Positions 40,492 to 49,644 of a stretch of 64,000 nucleotides of DNA are shown piece after piece (positions within the stretch are counted from its first letter, which is position 1; each line of letters opens with the position of its first letter). Position numbers and translations under genes: made by a program. The DNA lies in NCBI GenBank assembly GCA_937927725.1, contig CALBSE010000066.1:13036-77035 (forward strand), given 5' to 3'. The notes below the pieces were generated by a model, which saw only the letters and a list, made by a program, of their open reading frames with translations, was not told the origin of the DNA and searched no databases. This DNA comes from an uncultured Actinomycetes bacterium (GTDB taxonomy: Bacteria > Actinomycetota > Acidimicrobiia > Acidimicrobiales > Acidimicrobilacustridaceae).

Positions 40492-42774
40492 ATGGCCAGT
40501 TCAACGAACGCATCGCCGCTTGAACGCATTGATCTACCGATTGAAGGAATGACCTGCGCTGCGTGCGCAACTCGCATCGGTAAAGGCCTGAGCAAGATCA
40601 ATGGCGTCTCCCAAGCCGATGTAAATCTGGCCGCAGGACGAGCAACGGTGCACTTCGATCCTGCAATCACGAGTCGCACCGAATTTGCCGCGAAAATCGA
40701 ATCACTCGGCTACCACGTTCCCGAAGTCGACCGCCGGGACGAGGCCGAAGCCGAATATGCGCGCACGCTTGGCGTTCGACTCCTTGTCGCCGTGATTCTC
40801 ACCGTGCCAACGGTGCTGATTTCAATGGTGCCTACGTTCATGTTCACGAACTGGCAATGGGTTGCCTTCGCCCTCAGTACTCCAGTCGTCTTCTATTGCG
40901 GGTGGGGATTCCACCGCGCCGCACTCATCAACCTTCGTCATGGCACAGCAACCATGGACACGCTCGTCTCAATGGGAACCTTGGCCGCCTGGACGTGGTC
41001 AACCATTGCGCTGTTCTTCTTGCACGCTGCCGACAAGTCCTCCGATGCAATGAGCGGCATGGCCGGCATGTCGACGAGCAGCGATACCGCGCATGTGTAT
41101 TTCGAAACTGCCGGCGTGATTATTTCGCTGATCCTCCTGGGGAAGTGGTTCGAAGCGCGAGCGCGCCGACGCTCTGGCGATGCGCTGCGCAAACTTGCGG
41201 AACTTGGTGTCAAGACCGCACGACTCGAAGACGGCACCGAGATTCCACTTGAAGACCTCGTTGTCGGTCTTCGTTTCGTTGTTCGTCCCGGCGAAAAAGT
41301 CGCGACCGATGGCGTTGTTGTCGAAGGACATTCCGCAATCGACATGTCGATGATCACTGGCGAACCGGTGCCAGTTGAGGTTGGCCCCGGCGACGACGTT
41401 GTCGGCGCAACCGTCAATGCCAACGGCCATCTCGTGGTGGAAGCAACACGAATCGGCAATGACACAGCACTCGCTCAGATTGTGCAACTCGTTGAAGACG
41501 CTCAAGGTTCCCGAGCACCGATTCAACGGCTTGCCGATCGCGTCGCGGGCGTATTTGTTCCGATTGTGTTCGGCATTGCCATCGCGACGATCATCGGCTG
41601 GACGGTTACGGGCCATTCCGCACAAGACACATTCTCCGCTGCGGTTGCCGTTCTCATCATCGCTTGCCCTTGCGCTCTCGGGCTCGCAACGCCAACTGCG
41701 ATCATGGTCGGCACGGGTCGCGGCGCACAGCTGGGCATCATCATCAAAGGCGGAGAAGTCCTTGAACAGACGCGGCGCGTCGATGTCGCCGTGCTCGACA
41801 AAACCGGCACGCTTACCGAAGGCCATATGGAATTGGTCGACGTCATCACCAGTTCCGCAACAACCGCCGACACCGCCCTTCGCCTGGCCGCAGCAGTTGA
41901 GGCTCGATCAGAACATCCCATTGCTGCAGCGATTGTTGCCGGGGCCGATTCTCGACGTCCTGGCGACGCGTCTTTCTCCACGGTGACCGAGTTCAAAAAC
42001 TTTCCCGGCCGCGGCGTCACTGCAACCGTGACGTCGGATTCGGGTATCGCTTGGGCTGTTGGCGTCGGGCGACCATCGCTCTTCCCCGCCATCGATGCCG
42101 ACCTCGACCAAGCTCGCGTCGAGGCAGAAAGCGCTGGTCGCACCGCCGTCATCGCTGGCTGGGCCGATCACGATGGCGATCCCCTCACTGCCCATGCTGT
42201 TCTTGTCGTTGCCGATCGACTCAAAGCAACGAGCGCCGAGGCGGTTGCCGACTTCCACGCCCTCGGGCTTGAAGTCGTGTTGCTTACTGGCGACAACCGA
42301 CGCACTGCGGAAACGGTCGGCGCCGAGGTTGGCGTCGACCGAGTCGTGGCCGAGGTACTTCCAGCCGACAAAGTTGCCGAAGTCCGTCGTCTCCAAGAAC
42401 AAGGCCGCACCGTGGCAATGGTCGGCGACGGAATCAACGATGCGCCGGCACTTGCACAAGCCGACCTTGGCATTGCCATCGGAACCGGTACCGATGTCGC
42501 CATTGAAGCCAGCGATCTCACCATTGTGAGCGGAGACCTCCGCGCTGCAGCAGATGCCATCGCTCTTTCACGTCGCACGCTCGCGACCATTAAGGGAAAC
42601 TTGTTTTGGGCGTTCGCTTACAACGTTGCGGCAATTCCCCTCGCTGCGTTCGGTGTACTCAACCCCATGATCGCTGCAGGCACGATGGGATTCTCATCGG
42701 TCTTTGTCGTCACCAATTCACTTCGACTGCGTAGATTCAAAGGCGTTCGTCGCCACTCCCCCACAAAGGACTGA
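40492..42774 (+). CDS. copA: copper-translocating P1B-type ATPase
   Basis: 760 residues. One N-terminal heavy-metal domain with GMTCAAC (copper-binding CxxC at 22/25); eight membrane helices with the CPC metal site ACPCALG near residue 390; phosphorylation site DKTGTLTEG near 435; SEHPIA of the ATP-binding domain; GDGINDAPAL hinge; a C-terminal YNVAAIPLAAFG helix typical of Cu(I) ATPases. A Met/Ser/Gly-rich loop (MSGMAGMS) lies between helices 3 and 4 region. It exports Cu(I). copZ follows after two bases, so the pair is one operon. No CsoR-type regulator is adjacent. Confidence 0.93.
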   Translation: MASSTNASPLERIDLPIEGMTCAACATRIGKGLSKINGVSQADVNLAAGRATVHFDPAITSRTEFAAKIESLGYHVPEVDRRDEAEAEYARTLGVRLLVAVILTVPTVLISMVPTFMFTNWQWVAFALSTPVVFYCGWGFHRAALINLRHGTATMDTLVSMGTLAAWTWSTIALFFLHAADKSSDAMSGMAGMSTSSDTAHVYFETAGVIISLILLGKWFEARARRRSGDALRKLAELGVKTARLEDGTEIPLEDLVVGLRFVVRPGEKVATDGVVVEGHSAIDMSMITGEPVPVEVGPGDDVVGATVNANGHLVVEATRIGNDTALAQIVQLVEDAQGSRAPIQRLADRVAGVFVPIVFGIAIATIIGWTVTGHSAQDTFSAAVAVLIIACPCALGLATPTAIMVGTGRGAQLGIIIKGGEVLEQTRRVDVAVLDKTGTLTEGHMELVDVITSSATTADTALRLAAAVEARSEHPIAAAIVAGADSRRPGDASFSTVTEFKNFPGRGVTATVTSDSGIAWAVGVGRPSLFPAIDADLDQARVEAESAGRTAVIAGWADHDGDPLTAHAVLVVADRLKATSAEAVADFHALGLEVVLLTGDNRRTAETVGAEVGVDRVVAEVLPADKVAEVRRLQEQGRTVAMVGDGINDAPALAQADLGIAIGTGTDVAIEASDLTIVSGDLRAAADAIALSRRTLATIKGNLFWAFAYNVAAIPLAAFGVLNPMIAAGTMGFSSVFVVTNSLRLRRFKGVRRHSPTKD

Positions 42775-42776
42775 AC

Positions 42777-42983
42777 ATGACAACTCGCATCTATTCCGTT
42801 CCGGGCATTTCCTGCGGTCACTGCAAGAACGCGATTGAAGGCGAGCTTTCACCCCTTGACGGCGTCGAAAGCGCTCTCGTCGACATTGATGCAAAGACCG
42901 TTACCGTCACTGGCGAAATCACCGAAGCAGATGTGCGCGCCGCTGTCGACGAAGCAGGCTACGAAGTCGATTCAGCGAGCTAG
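42777..42983 (+). CDS. copZ: copper chaperone, HMA domain
   Basis: 68 residues, a single ferredoxin-like heavy-metal-associated domain: YSVPGISCGHCKNAIEGEL with the CxxC Cu(I) site, then VDIDAKTVTVTGEITEADVRAAVDEAGYEV. It delivers Cu(I) to CopA, whose gene ends two bases upstream. Length and domain are complete. Confidence 0.92.
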   Translation: MTTRIYSVPGISCGHCKNAIEGELSPLDGVESALVDIDAKTVTVTGEITEADVRAAVDEAGYEVDSAS

Positions 42984-42997
42984 ATAGGTCGCCATAG

Positions 42998-44491
42998 TCA
43001 GAGAGTGCCATCGGCAAGGCGTGCCAGCACTTCAACCGCGCGTTCGCGAACGGCGTCGAGATCTTTCAGTTTTCGCATTGACCCAAGTTGATTCCCGAGT
43101 CGATGATTCGATCGGAGTTCGGGTTCGTTTCTCGCAAGAAAGTCCCAATAGAGGGTCGTGAACGGACAGGCGTGCTCACCGATGCGCTTCTTCGGGTCGT
43201 AGCGACAATCACCACAGTGATCGCTCATCTTGTTGATGTACGCACCGCCAGAGGCATAGGGCTTTGTCGACATACGACCGCCATCGGCATACAGCGCCAT
43301 ACCGATGACATTCGGGAGCATCACCCACTCGGCTCCATCAATAAACGATTTCCACATCCAATCGACAACCTCGCCGGGACGTACTCCTGAGGTGAGCGAG
43401 AGATTCCCCAGAATCATCAATCGTTCAATGTGATGCACCCATGCACGATCATCGATCCCCTGCACTGTGTGGGAGACGCATGCCATTTGCGTTTCGCCGC
43501 CGGTAAACGAAGCAGGCAAGGGGCTTTGCGCATCGAGGGCGTTCAGCTCTCGGTACTCAGGCATCCAAAGCCAATAGAGACCCCAGACGTATTCGCGCCA
43601 TCCAATCACTTGACGGATGAATCCTTCGGCCGAAGCGATAGGCACAAGACCTTCGTTGAACGCACGATGAGCGGCATCGACAACCTCGGAAGGATGCAGC
43701 AATCCGATGTTGAGATAGGGGCTCAACGCGGAATGGGCAAGTTTCCATTCCGACGACAGGACCGCGTCCTCGTGAGGTCCAAAGAGCGGCAGGACCTCGT
43801 CAACGAATTGCTGGAGTCTCACAAGGGCACCCGCACGAGTCGTCGCCCACAATCCATCAAACGATGACCCAAAGGCCTCTGGCGCACGCCGAGCAATGTC
43901 GGCGATTACGCGCGCGTCGGTGGCGTCAAGAGGATCGATGATCGGCGTCGGCCACGATCGTCCGTCTTTGGGCGGTGGCTCTCGGTTCTCCGCGTCGTAA
44001 TTCCACGTGCCGCCCGCTGGCTTTTTGCCATCCATGAGGATGTTCAACCGTTGCCGTTGCCACCGGTAAAAGTCCTCCATCTTGAGGTTCGAGCGGTCCC
44101 CCGCCCATTCAGCAAAGGTTTCCGCGCTGCAAAGGAATTGATCGTTGGCGATCACGTCGACGTCGAGTTCCCGCAAGAGAGAAAGTCCGTCAAACGACAT
44201 CGGAGACATTGCAGTAACTCGCGTTGGAGAGAACTCCGCCTTGTGCGCCATGACGCCCGCTCGCATTGACGACGCGTGGCGATAGTCAACGGCAAATCCT
44301 TCCGCCTTTAGTTCCTCGGCAAACCGTCGCATCGACGCAAGCACGAAATGGAGGCGTTGGCGATGCCACCGTCCCGCCCCGATCTTTCCGTCGCTCTCGA
44401 CCATGAGCACGCGTACTTCGCCTGGGCGCCTGCCCGCGAGCGCTCCTGTGTCACGCCGAAGCTGATCACCCAATATCCAGACCGTGTCCAC
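42998..44491 (-). CDS. FeS-type photolyase/cryptochrome (PhrB-like, (6-4) type)
   Basis: 497 residues. N-terminal antenna domain VWILGDQLRRDTGAL and SRVTAMSPMSFDG-like segments; helical FAD-binding domain with GGTWNYDAENR, EGFIRQVIGWREYVWGLYW and MLPNVIGMALYADGG. Four Cys that could ligate a 4Fe-4S cluster occur: one in TQMACVSH and three in SDHCGDCRYDPKKRIGEHACPF. These are the signatures of FeS bacterial cryptochromes/photolyases, which repair (6-4) photoproducts with light. It is convergent with copZ and follows the SpoU gene by 20 bases on the same strand. Confidence 0.9.
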   Translation of the reverse strand: MDTVWILGDQLRRDTGALAGRRPGEVRVLMVESDGKIGAGRWHRQRLHFVLASMRRFAEELKAEGFAVDYRHASSMRAGVMAHKAEFSPTRVTAMSPMSFDGLSLLRELDVDVIANDQFLCSAETFAEWAGDRSNLKMEDFYRWQRQRLNILMDGKKPAGGTWNYDAENREPPPKDGRSWPTPIIDPLDATDARVIADIARRAPEAFGSSFDGLWATTRAGALVRLQQFVDEVLPLFGPHEDAVLSSEWKLAHSALSPYLNIGLLHPSEVVDAAHRAFNEGLVPIASAEGFIRQVIGWREYVWGLYWLWMPEYRELNALDAQSPLPASFTGGETQMACVSHTVQGIDDRAWVHHIERLMILGNLSLTSGVRPGEVVDWMWKSFIDGAEWVMLPNVIGMALYADGGRMSTKPYASGGAYINKMSDHCGDCRYDPKKRIGEHACPFTTLYWDFLARNEPELRSNHRLGNQLGSMRKLKDLDAVRERAVEVLARLADGTL

Positions 44492-44511
44492 GGCAGGAAC
44501 CTAGGCGCTTC

Positions 44512-45165
44512 TTATGTGGAGGGTGGGGCCGAGTGCTCGCGAATCCACGCGTGCATTGCGATTCCCGCCGCGACTCCAACATTGATCGACCGTGTTGAAC
44601 CGAATTGGGCGATTGAGCACACCATCGAAGATGCAGCGCAGGCTTGTTCGCTGAGCCCGGGACCTTCTTGACCGAAGATGAACATGGTTCGCTTCGGGAG
44701 CGAGGCGGTTTCCAGAGGAACCGACCCCGGCATGATGTCGATCCCCACAACCTGAAGATTGTTCTCGGTCGACCAAGCGATCAATGCATCAATGTCTTCG
44801 TGATGATGAACGTGCATGTACTTGTCGGTCACCATCGCGCCACGCCGGTTCCATCGCTTCTTGCCCACGATGTGAACGCCTTCAGCATTGAACGCATTCG
44901 CAGTGCGCACGACTGTTCCGATGTTGAGATCATGCTGCCAATTCTCAATAGCGACGTGAAACGAGTGTCGGCGCGTATCTAAGTCCGCAACAATCGCTTC
45001 GTTCGACCAATAGCGATAGTCATCGCCCACATTGCGGCGATCTCCATGCTCGAGAAATTCGAGATCGAATCGTGCATCGTCAGGCCAGGGCAACGGATGT
45101 GGACCAACGCCAACCTCGCGATCCTCACGCTCGACGAACTCTTCTTCTACTTGTTCATCAGCCAT
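44512..45165 (-). CDS. SpoU/TrmH family RNA 2'-O-methyltransferase
   Basis: 217 residues. SPOUT motifs in order: NIGTVVRTANAFNAEGV (motif 1, with the Asn and Arg of the active site), MFIFGQEGPGLSEQ (motif 2) and IAQFGSTRSINVGVAAGIAMHAW (motif 3, SAM knot). An acidic N-terminal extension of about 45 residues precedes the domain. It methylates a ribose in tRNA or rRNA using SAM; the target nucleotide cannot be assigned. It lies five bases after hemC and could be the end of the rex-heme operon. Confidence 0.88.
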   Translation of the reverse strand: MADEQVEEEFVEREDREVGVGPHPLPWPDDARFDLEFLEHGDRRNVGDDYRYWSNEAIVADLDTRRHSFHVAIENWQHDLNIGTVVRTANAFNAEGVHIVGKKRWNRRGAMVTDKYMHVHHHEDIDALIAWSTENNLQVVGIDIMPGSVPLETASLPKRTMFIFGQEGPGLSEQACAASSMVCSIAQFGSTRSINVGVAAGIAMHAWIREHSAPPST

Positions 45166-45170
45166 TCGCC

Positions 45171-46109
45171 CTACCGACCAAGCAGAGCGGAACCGCCCGC
45201 ATCGTCGAGCAAGTAGCGCGCCATTGCTCGGCCGGTGACTTCACCATGGGCAATGGAACAACGTCGAGAGTCGCGAAGCATCGTTGAGCCATCGGGCGCG
45301 GCAACGAGTGCATCGATGCAAAGTTCGCCTGCATCAAGAACAGCGTAGGCAGCAACAGGCAGATCGCAGTCGCCACCGAGTTCGGCGAGAAAGGCCCGCT
45401 CAGCATCAACGCATTGGCGGCTCGGCAGATGGTTCAGCGCCGACAGCAATGAAAGCGTTTGCGTGTCGTCGCCGCGACACTCGACAACAAGTGCACCTTG
45501 TGCAACCTGCGGCAGCATCACCGAAGGATCCAGGATTTCCACCACGCGATCATTCAGCGAAAGGCCAAGGCGTTCGATGGCCGCCGCTGCCATAACGATG
45601 GCGTCGAACCCTTCAGCCTTTTCAAGCCGCGTTGCAATGTTGCCGCGCAGCCCAGAAAAGACAAGATCGGGTCGGAGCGAGGCGAGTTGCGCCTTTCGGC
45701 GGATGGAACCCGTCGCAACGTGTCCACCTTGCGGCAAGCCATCGACGGTTGACCCTACGAGTACGTCGCGAACATCTCCTCGCTCTGGAACCGCTGCGAT
45801 GACAAGTTCGTCGGGCGTCAGCGCCGGCAGATCTTTGCCGGAATGGACAGCGAGATCGGCTCGACCATCGAGGACCGCCGCCTGAATCTCTTTGACAAAG
45901 ACGCCTTTGCCGCCCATTGCATCGATCGGGATGTCGAGACGTTGATCGGCCATCGTTTCCACGATCACTTTTTCAACCACCACCGATCGGCCCGCATCAA
46001 GCGCCGCATCCTCGAGCAATGCCGTGACATGATCGGCCTGCCAAAGCGCAAGCGCGCTTCCACGCGTTGCCAAACGAAGTGTCACCGTTTCGGGACCGCC
46101 CCCGGTCAT
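45171..46109 (-). CDS. hemC: hydroxymethylbilane synthase (porphobilinogen deaminase)
   Basis: 312 residues. It joins four porphobilinogens into hydroxymethylbilane. Family features: LRLATRGSALALWQAD at the N-terminus; Asp in HSGKDLPA; RRKAQLASLRPDL; RGNIATRL; and the dipyrromethane cofactor Cys in ELGGDCDLPVAAY. The ATG at 46109 (MTGGGPETV) is preferred since the frame upstream overlaps hemA. It begins seven bases after the hemA stop, the third heme gene in a tightly spaced operon. Confidence 0.93.
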   Translation of the reverse strand: MTGGGPETVTLRLATRGSALALWQADHVTALLEDAALDAGRSVVVEKVIVETMADQRLDIPIDAMGGKGVFVKEIQAAVLDGRADLAVHSGKDLPALTPDELVIAAVPERGDVRDVLVGSTVDGLPQGGHVATGSIRRKAQLASLRPDLVFSGLRGNIATRLEKAEGFDAIVMAAAAIERLGLSLNDRVVEILDPSVMLPQVAQGALVVECRGDDTQTLSLLSALNHLPSRQCVDAERAFLAELGGDCDLPVAAYAVLDAGELCIDALVAAPDGSTMLRDSRRCSIAHGEVTGRAMARYLLDDAGGSALLGR

Positions 46110-46116
46110 CGAGTGC

Positions 46117-47376
46117 TCAGAGCTCGAAGAGATCGCGAAGAGCCTCGGCCAAACGCTCGCCACGAGGCGAACCAGCAGCGTCCTTCAGCCGAACAGTCGG
46201 CTGATGGAGCAACTTGGCGACGATCCCCTTCGTGAGCGAATCAAGTGCTTCGAGTTGACGCTCATCGAGATCGCCGAGTCGGGCACGAAGGCGGTCAACT
46301 TCGGCGACGCGGATTTCTTCGGCTTGCTCGTGAAGGCGAGACACAAGCGGTGCGACTTCGCGTGCCGAACTGACAGAGAGATACCGCTCGAGTTCTTCTG
46401 CACACATGGACTCGACTGATGCGACTTCACGGCGGCGTTCGGCCATACCGGCTTCGGCGAATGCTCGAAGATCGTCCATGTCGAGGATCGTGACACCAGG
46501 AATGTTGGCAGCAGCCGGATCGACATCACGGGGAACAGCCACATCGACGACGAGGATTTCGCGATCGCCTCGTGCCCGCATGACGCGTTCGATGTCCGCG
46601 TGTTCGATGATCATCGAATTTGCACCGGTGCCGGTAAGGAGGAGATCGACTTCGGAAAGCGCTGTGTCGAGATCGGCGAGACGAATCGGCGTTCCGCCAA
46701 GACGCTCGGCGAGATCGGCGGCGTTCTCCCACGTGCGGTTGGCGATGCGAATGTCGGACACGCCGTTTGTTGCAAGCGCACGAACCATGCCCTCGCCCAT
46801 TTCACCAGCACCCATCACGAGAATGGAGCGGCCTTCGAGAGAACCAAGTCGTTCCGCCGCCATAGCGACAGCAGCTGTCGACACGGACGCAACATGTCGG
46901 CCAATACCGGTTTCGGTCCGAGCGCGCTTTCCAACTTCAAGAGCATGGCGGAACAGCAGATTGAGTTGTGAGCCAGCTGCGCCTTCGGTCTGAGCGATGT
47001 CCCACGAGTGGCGGACCTGCCCAAGAATTTCGGCTTCACCGACGACAGCAGAATCGATGCCAGAAGCGACACGGAAGAGATGACCTGCAGCGGCATCGGC
47101 ATCGTGCACGTAGAGATGATCGGCAAGTTCTTCTGGCGCAGCAAAGGCAAGTTCAGAGAAGAACGTGCGGAGATCGCCGTAGGCCGGGTGGAACTTTTCG
47201 GCAACGACGTAGACCTCGGTGCGATTACACGTCGACAGCACAACGGCTTCGCTCACGTGGTCGTGCGACAGCACATCGTGAAGGGCCTTCGGCAGCCGTC
47301 CGTCATCGATCGTGACTCGCTCGAGTAGAGCGAGTGGGACCGTGCGGTGATTCAGTCCAACGACGACGACAGACAC
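46117..47376 (-). CDS. hemA: glutamyl-tRNA reductase
   Basis: 419 residues; NADPH reduction of glutamyl-tRNA to glutamate-1-semialdehyde, the first committed step of heme synthesis. Visible: VVGLNHRTVPLALLE, the catalytic Cys in LSTCNRTEVY, HLFRVASGIDSAVVGEAEILGQV, the NADP site ILVMGAGEMGEG and the C-terminal dimer helix around LDSLTKGIVAKLLH. It starts with GTG at 47376 and overlaps the end of the siroheme synthase gene by 25 bases. Operon control by Rex is likely, as in Streptomyces. Confidence 0.94.
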   Translation of the reverse strand: MSVVVVGLNHRTVPLALLERVTIDDGRLPKALHDVLSHDHVSEAVVLSTCNRTEVYVVAEKFHPAYGDLRTFFSELAFAAPEELADHLYVHDADAAAGHLFRVASGIDSAVVGEAEILGQVRHSWDIAQTEGAAGSQLNLLFRHALEVGKRARTETGIGRHVASVSTAAVAMAAERLGSLEGRSILVMGAGEMGEGMVRALATNGVSDIRIANRTWENAADLAERLGGTPIRLADLDTALSEVDLLLTGTGANSMIIEHADIERVMRARGDREILVVDVAVPRDVDPAAANIPGVTILDMDDLRAFAEAGMAERRREVASVESMCAEELERYLSVSSAREVAPLVSRLHEQAEEIRVAEVDRLRARLGDLDERQLEALDSLTKGIVAKLLHQPTVRLKDAAGSPRGERLAEALRDLFEL

Positions 47377-47987
47377 GCCTGGAGGCGCTCCTTAGCTTCG
47401 GCGAGGCGACCCTCGCGGATGAGGTCCAGCATTCCCGAATCCAGTGCTCCTTGCCAGTTCAGACCCTCGGTCGACGTGCCTTCGGCCAGGAGCCGGGCTC
47501 GTGCTTCGGTGAGGATCTCGACCAGTACGGCGTACTCGGGTCCGAACTCAGGACCATAGCGACGCCGGAGCCATGTTGAGAGAGCAGGCGAGGATCCGCT
47601 CGTGGAGAAGGTGACCAGCAGGGGCCCCTGCCTGACCCGTGCGGGCAATGCGAAGGCGCAGTTGGCCGGATCGTCGGCGCTATTGACCCAAACCCCAATG
47701 GCCTCGCCTTCGACGAACACCTGCCGGTTTACCTCGGGATCACTCGTGGCCGTGATTACGAGCCGGTATCCGGCGACTTCGCCAGAGGCATACGGACGCT
47801 TGTGACAGATGACCCCGTCCAGAGCAGCGATCTCATCGAGGATTTCGGGGGCCACAACCTCAACCGCCGCGCCACACACCACGAGTTCGCGGGCCTTCTG
47901 CAATGCAACAGGCCCCCCACCCACAACCAAGCACCGACGACCAGCGAGCGAAAGGTTCACGGGATAGAGCGGCTGATCGAACGGCAC
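47352..47987 (-). CDS. precorrin-2 dehydrogenase / sirohydrochlorin ferrochelatase-like (CysG N-terminal/Met8 type)
   Basis: 211 residues. NAD site LAGRRCLVVGGGPVALQKARELV, then VVITATSDPEVNRQVF and VNSADDPANCAFALPARVRQGPLLVTFSTSGSSPALSTWLRRR, typical of the bifunctional enzyme that oxidises precorrin-2 and may insert iron to give siroheme. A GTG at 47987 starts one base after the rex stop, preferred over an ATG inside rex. In many actinobacterial rex-hem operons a gene of this type sits here. Confidence 0.87.
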   Translation of the reverse strand: MPFDQPLYPVNLSLAGRRCLVVGGGPVALQKARELVVCGAAVEVVAPEILDEIAALDGVICHKRPYASGEVAGYRLVITATSDPEVNRQVFVEGEAIGVWVNSADDPANCAFALPARVRQGPLLVTFSTSGSSPALSTWLRRRYGPEFGPEYAVLVEILTEARARLLAEGTSTEGLNWQGALDSGMLDLIREGRLAEAKERLQACLSSSLD

Positions 47988-47988
47988 G

Positions 47989-48717
47989 TCAGCCCACCGA
48001 TTCCTTCGACTCGGCCGAAACGCCAAGTTCCTCACGCAACGACGCGCCAATGGATTCGCGCTGTCCGTAGAAACTCAACACCTGCAGTTCAAGAGCAAGG
48101 TCGACTTTGCGCAATTGCGCATGATCAGGAACCGTCACAACCGCGGGCGCGAAATTAAGAATTGATGTGACCCCCGCGGCAACCAAACGATCAGCAACTT
48201 CCTGCGCGCCGGCAGCTGGCGTTGCGATGATGCCGATGGCAATGCCAAGTTCGTCGACAAGTGCAGGAAGATCATCAAGATGACGGATTTCGTGCTCACC
48301 AAACATGGTGCCGACCTTTGCAGGATCGGCATCGACAAGCGCGGCGACGGGAAATCCTCGGTCGCCGAAGCCGCCGTAGTTCGCCAGAGCGGCCCCAAGG
48401 TTTCCGACACCCACAATGGCCACCGGCCAATCGCGAGTGAGTCCAAGTTCGCGACTCATTTGCACAAGCAGGTGGTCGACGTCGTAACCGACACCCCGTG
48501 TGCCATACGAACCGAGGTACGAAAGGTCCTTGCGGACCTTGGCCGCATTCACACCTGCGAGTTCCGCCAATCGCTCGGAGGAAATCGTGGTGATGGCCTC
48601 TGCTTGGACCTCAAGCAGGGTCCGCAAATACACCGGTAGACGAGCCACTGTGGCTTCGGGAATTCGGCGGCGGCGGTCCACGGCCGACCACGCTACCGAC
48701 CTCGTTCGTTTGTTCAC
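47989..48717 (-). CDS. rex: redox-sensing transcriptional repressor Rex
   Basis: 242 residues. Winged-helix domain IPEATVARLPVYLRTLLEV and GVNAAKVRKDLSYLGSYGTRGVGYDV; Rossmann NAD(H) domain VAIVGVGNLGAALANYGGF; C-terminal domain-swapped helix. It senses the NADH/NAD ratio and releases DNA when NADH is high. The listed start is GTG at 48717; GTG at 48681, which leaves the palindrome at 48709-48720 upstream of the gene, is equally possible. Head of the rex-siroheme-hemA-hemC operon. Confidence 0.93.
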   Translation of the reverse strand: MNKRTRSVAWSAVDRRRRIPEATVARLPVYLRTLLEVQAEAITTISSERLAELAGVNAAKVRKDLSYLGSYGTRGVGYDVDHLLVQMSRELGLTRDWPVAIVGVGNLGAALANYGGFGDRGFPVAALVDADPAKVGTMFGEHEIRHLDDLPALVDELGIAIGIIATPAAGAQEVADRLVAAGVTSILNFAPAVVTVPDHAQLRKVDLALELQVLSFYGQRESIGASLREELGVSAESKESVG

Positions 48718-48720
48718 AAA
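48709..48720 (-). promoter_or_regulatory. possible Rex auto-operator (partial)
   Basis: TTTGTTCACAAA (plus strand), an inverted repeat of TTTGT/ACAAA. It contains one half (TTCACAA) of the Rex consensus TTGTGAAnnnnTTCACAA but the full two-half site is not present. It overlaps the upstream start candidate of rex and lies in the divergent region with the membrane protein at 48779. Confidence 0.35.
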
Positions 48721-48778
48721 GTCCCGACAGCCAGAGCCGCCTTAGGGACCCGGGTCTCTTCGCCCCTACGCTGGGGGT

Positions 48779-49549
48779 ATGCACGCTGCCCTTGCCGCCG
48801 CCGCCGCCCTGGTGTCGCTGGCCTTCGCCCTTTCGACCGGCGAACGATGGCTTCGAGGCCGCAAGCGCCATGAAGCGGCGTGGACGATTTCGCTCATCAT
48901 GTTTGCCCTCGGTTCGATCTCGCTGTGGTGGGGCGCTGCGGTCGGTTGGGGCGAATGGTCGTTCAAGTCGTTCTATTTGTTCGGCGCCATCCTCAACGTT
49001 CCGTACCTTGCCCTCGGGACAGTTGAACTCTTGTCAGGGCCAGCCCATGGTCGGCGTTGGACCGCCATCGTCACAGTGCTCGGCGCATTCTGTGCGGGCA
49101 TCGTTGTGGCGGCACCACTCACGAGTTCCATCGCTTCCGATGTCTTGCCCCAGGGCAAAGAAGTTTTCGGACCAGGGCCCCGTATCGCCGCCGCCGTTGG
49201 TTCTGGCGTCGCCGCGCTTGTCATCATCGGCGGCGCGGTCTGGAGCGCATGGCGACTCTTTCGTGCGTGGCGCGCTGGTGCCGAAACTCGCGCGACACGA
49301 ACGGGTGCGCCATCACTTCGCCGCCTTGCAATCGCCAACCTCATCATCGCTGCCGGAACACTGATCCTCAGCGCCGGCGGCATTCTCAACTCAGTCATGA
49401 ACGAAATGGATGGTTTCGCCATCTCGCTTGTCGCTGGAATTTCGGTGATCTTCGTCGGCTTTTTGCTGACGAGTTCTCACTCGTCAGCGCACCTGCAATC
49501 GGTACCGGAACCTGAAGCGTGGCACGCGCCCGAGGTCGATATCGCCTAA
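48779..49549 (+). CDS. multi-pass membrane protein of unknown function
   Basis: 256 residues with seven or so hydrophobic helices; segments include WTISLIMFALGSISLWWGAA, GAILNVPYLALGTVELL, RWTAIVTVLGAFCAGIVVA and AISLVAGISVIFVGFLLTS. The tail after 235 is hydrophilic. No catalytic motif is visible. It is divergent from rex and its stop codon overlaps the stop of the 29-residue membrane peptide gene on the other strand. Similar proteins are common in actinobacteria but unassigned. Confidence 0.65.
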   Translation: MHAALAAAAALVSLAFALSTGERWLRGRKRHEAAWTISLIMFALGSISLWWGAAVGWGEWSFKSFYLFGAILNVPYLALGTVELLSGPAHGRRWTAIVTVLGAFCAGIVVAAPLTSSIASDVLPQGKEVFGPGPRIAAAVGSGVAALVIIGGAVWSAWRLFRAWRAGAETRATRTGAPSLRRLAIANLIIAAGTLILSAGGILNSVMNEMDGFAISLVAGISVIFVGFLLTSSHSSAHLQSVPEPEAWHAPEVDIA

Positions 49550-49635
49550 CGGGCGAGGATGAACAACTGCATCACTGCTGCGAAGAGGATGATGAAAAGC
49601 AGTGTGCCGACGGCGATGACGGTTCCGGGACGCAT
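49546..49635 (-). CDS. 29-residue single-helix membrane peptide
   Basis: The ATG at 49635 is preceded by GAGGA at six bases. The product starts MRPGTVIAVGTLLFIILFAA and ends in MQLFILAR: two charged residues, one uninterrupted hydrophobic helix of about 23 residues, then Arg. It follows the SAM hydroxide adenosyltransferase gene by nine bases and its stop overlaps that of the convergent membrane protein gene. Too short for usual gene calling. A role as a small membrane partner is plausible but unproven. Confidence 0.55.
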   Translation of the reverse strand: MRPGTVIAVGTLLFIILFAAVMQLFILAR

Positions 49636-49644
49636 AGTTGTTCC

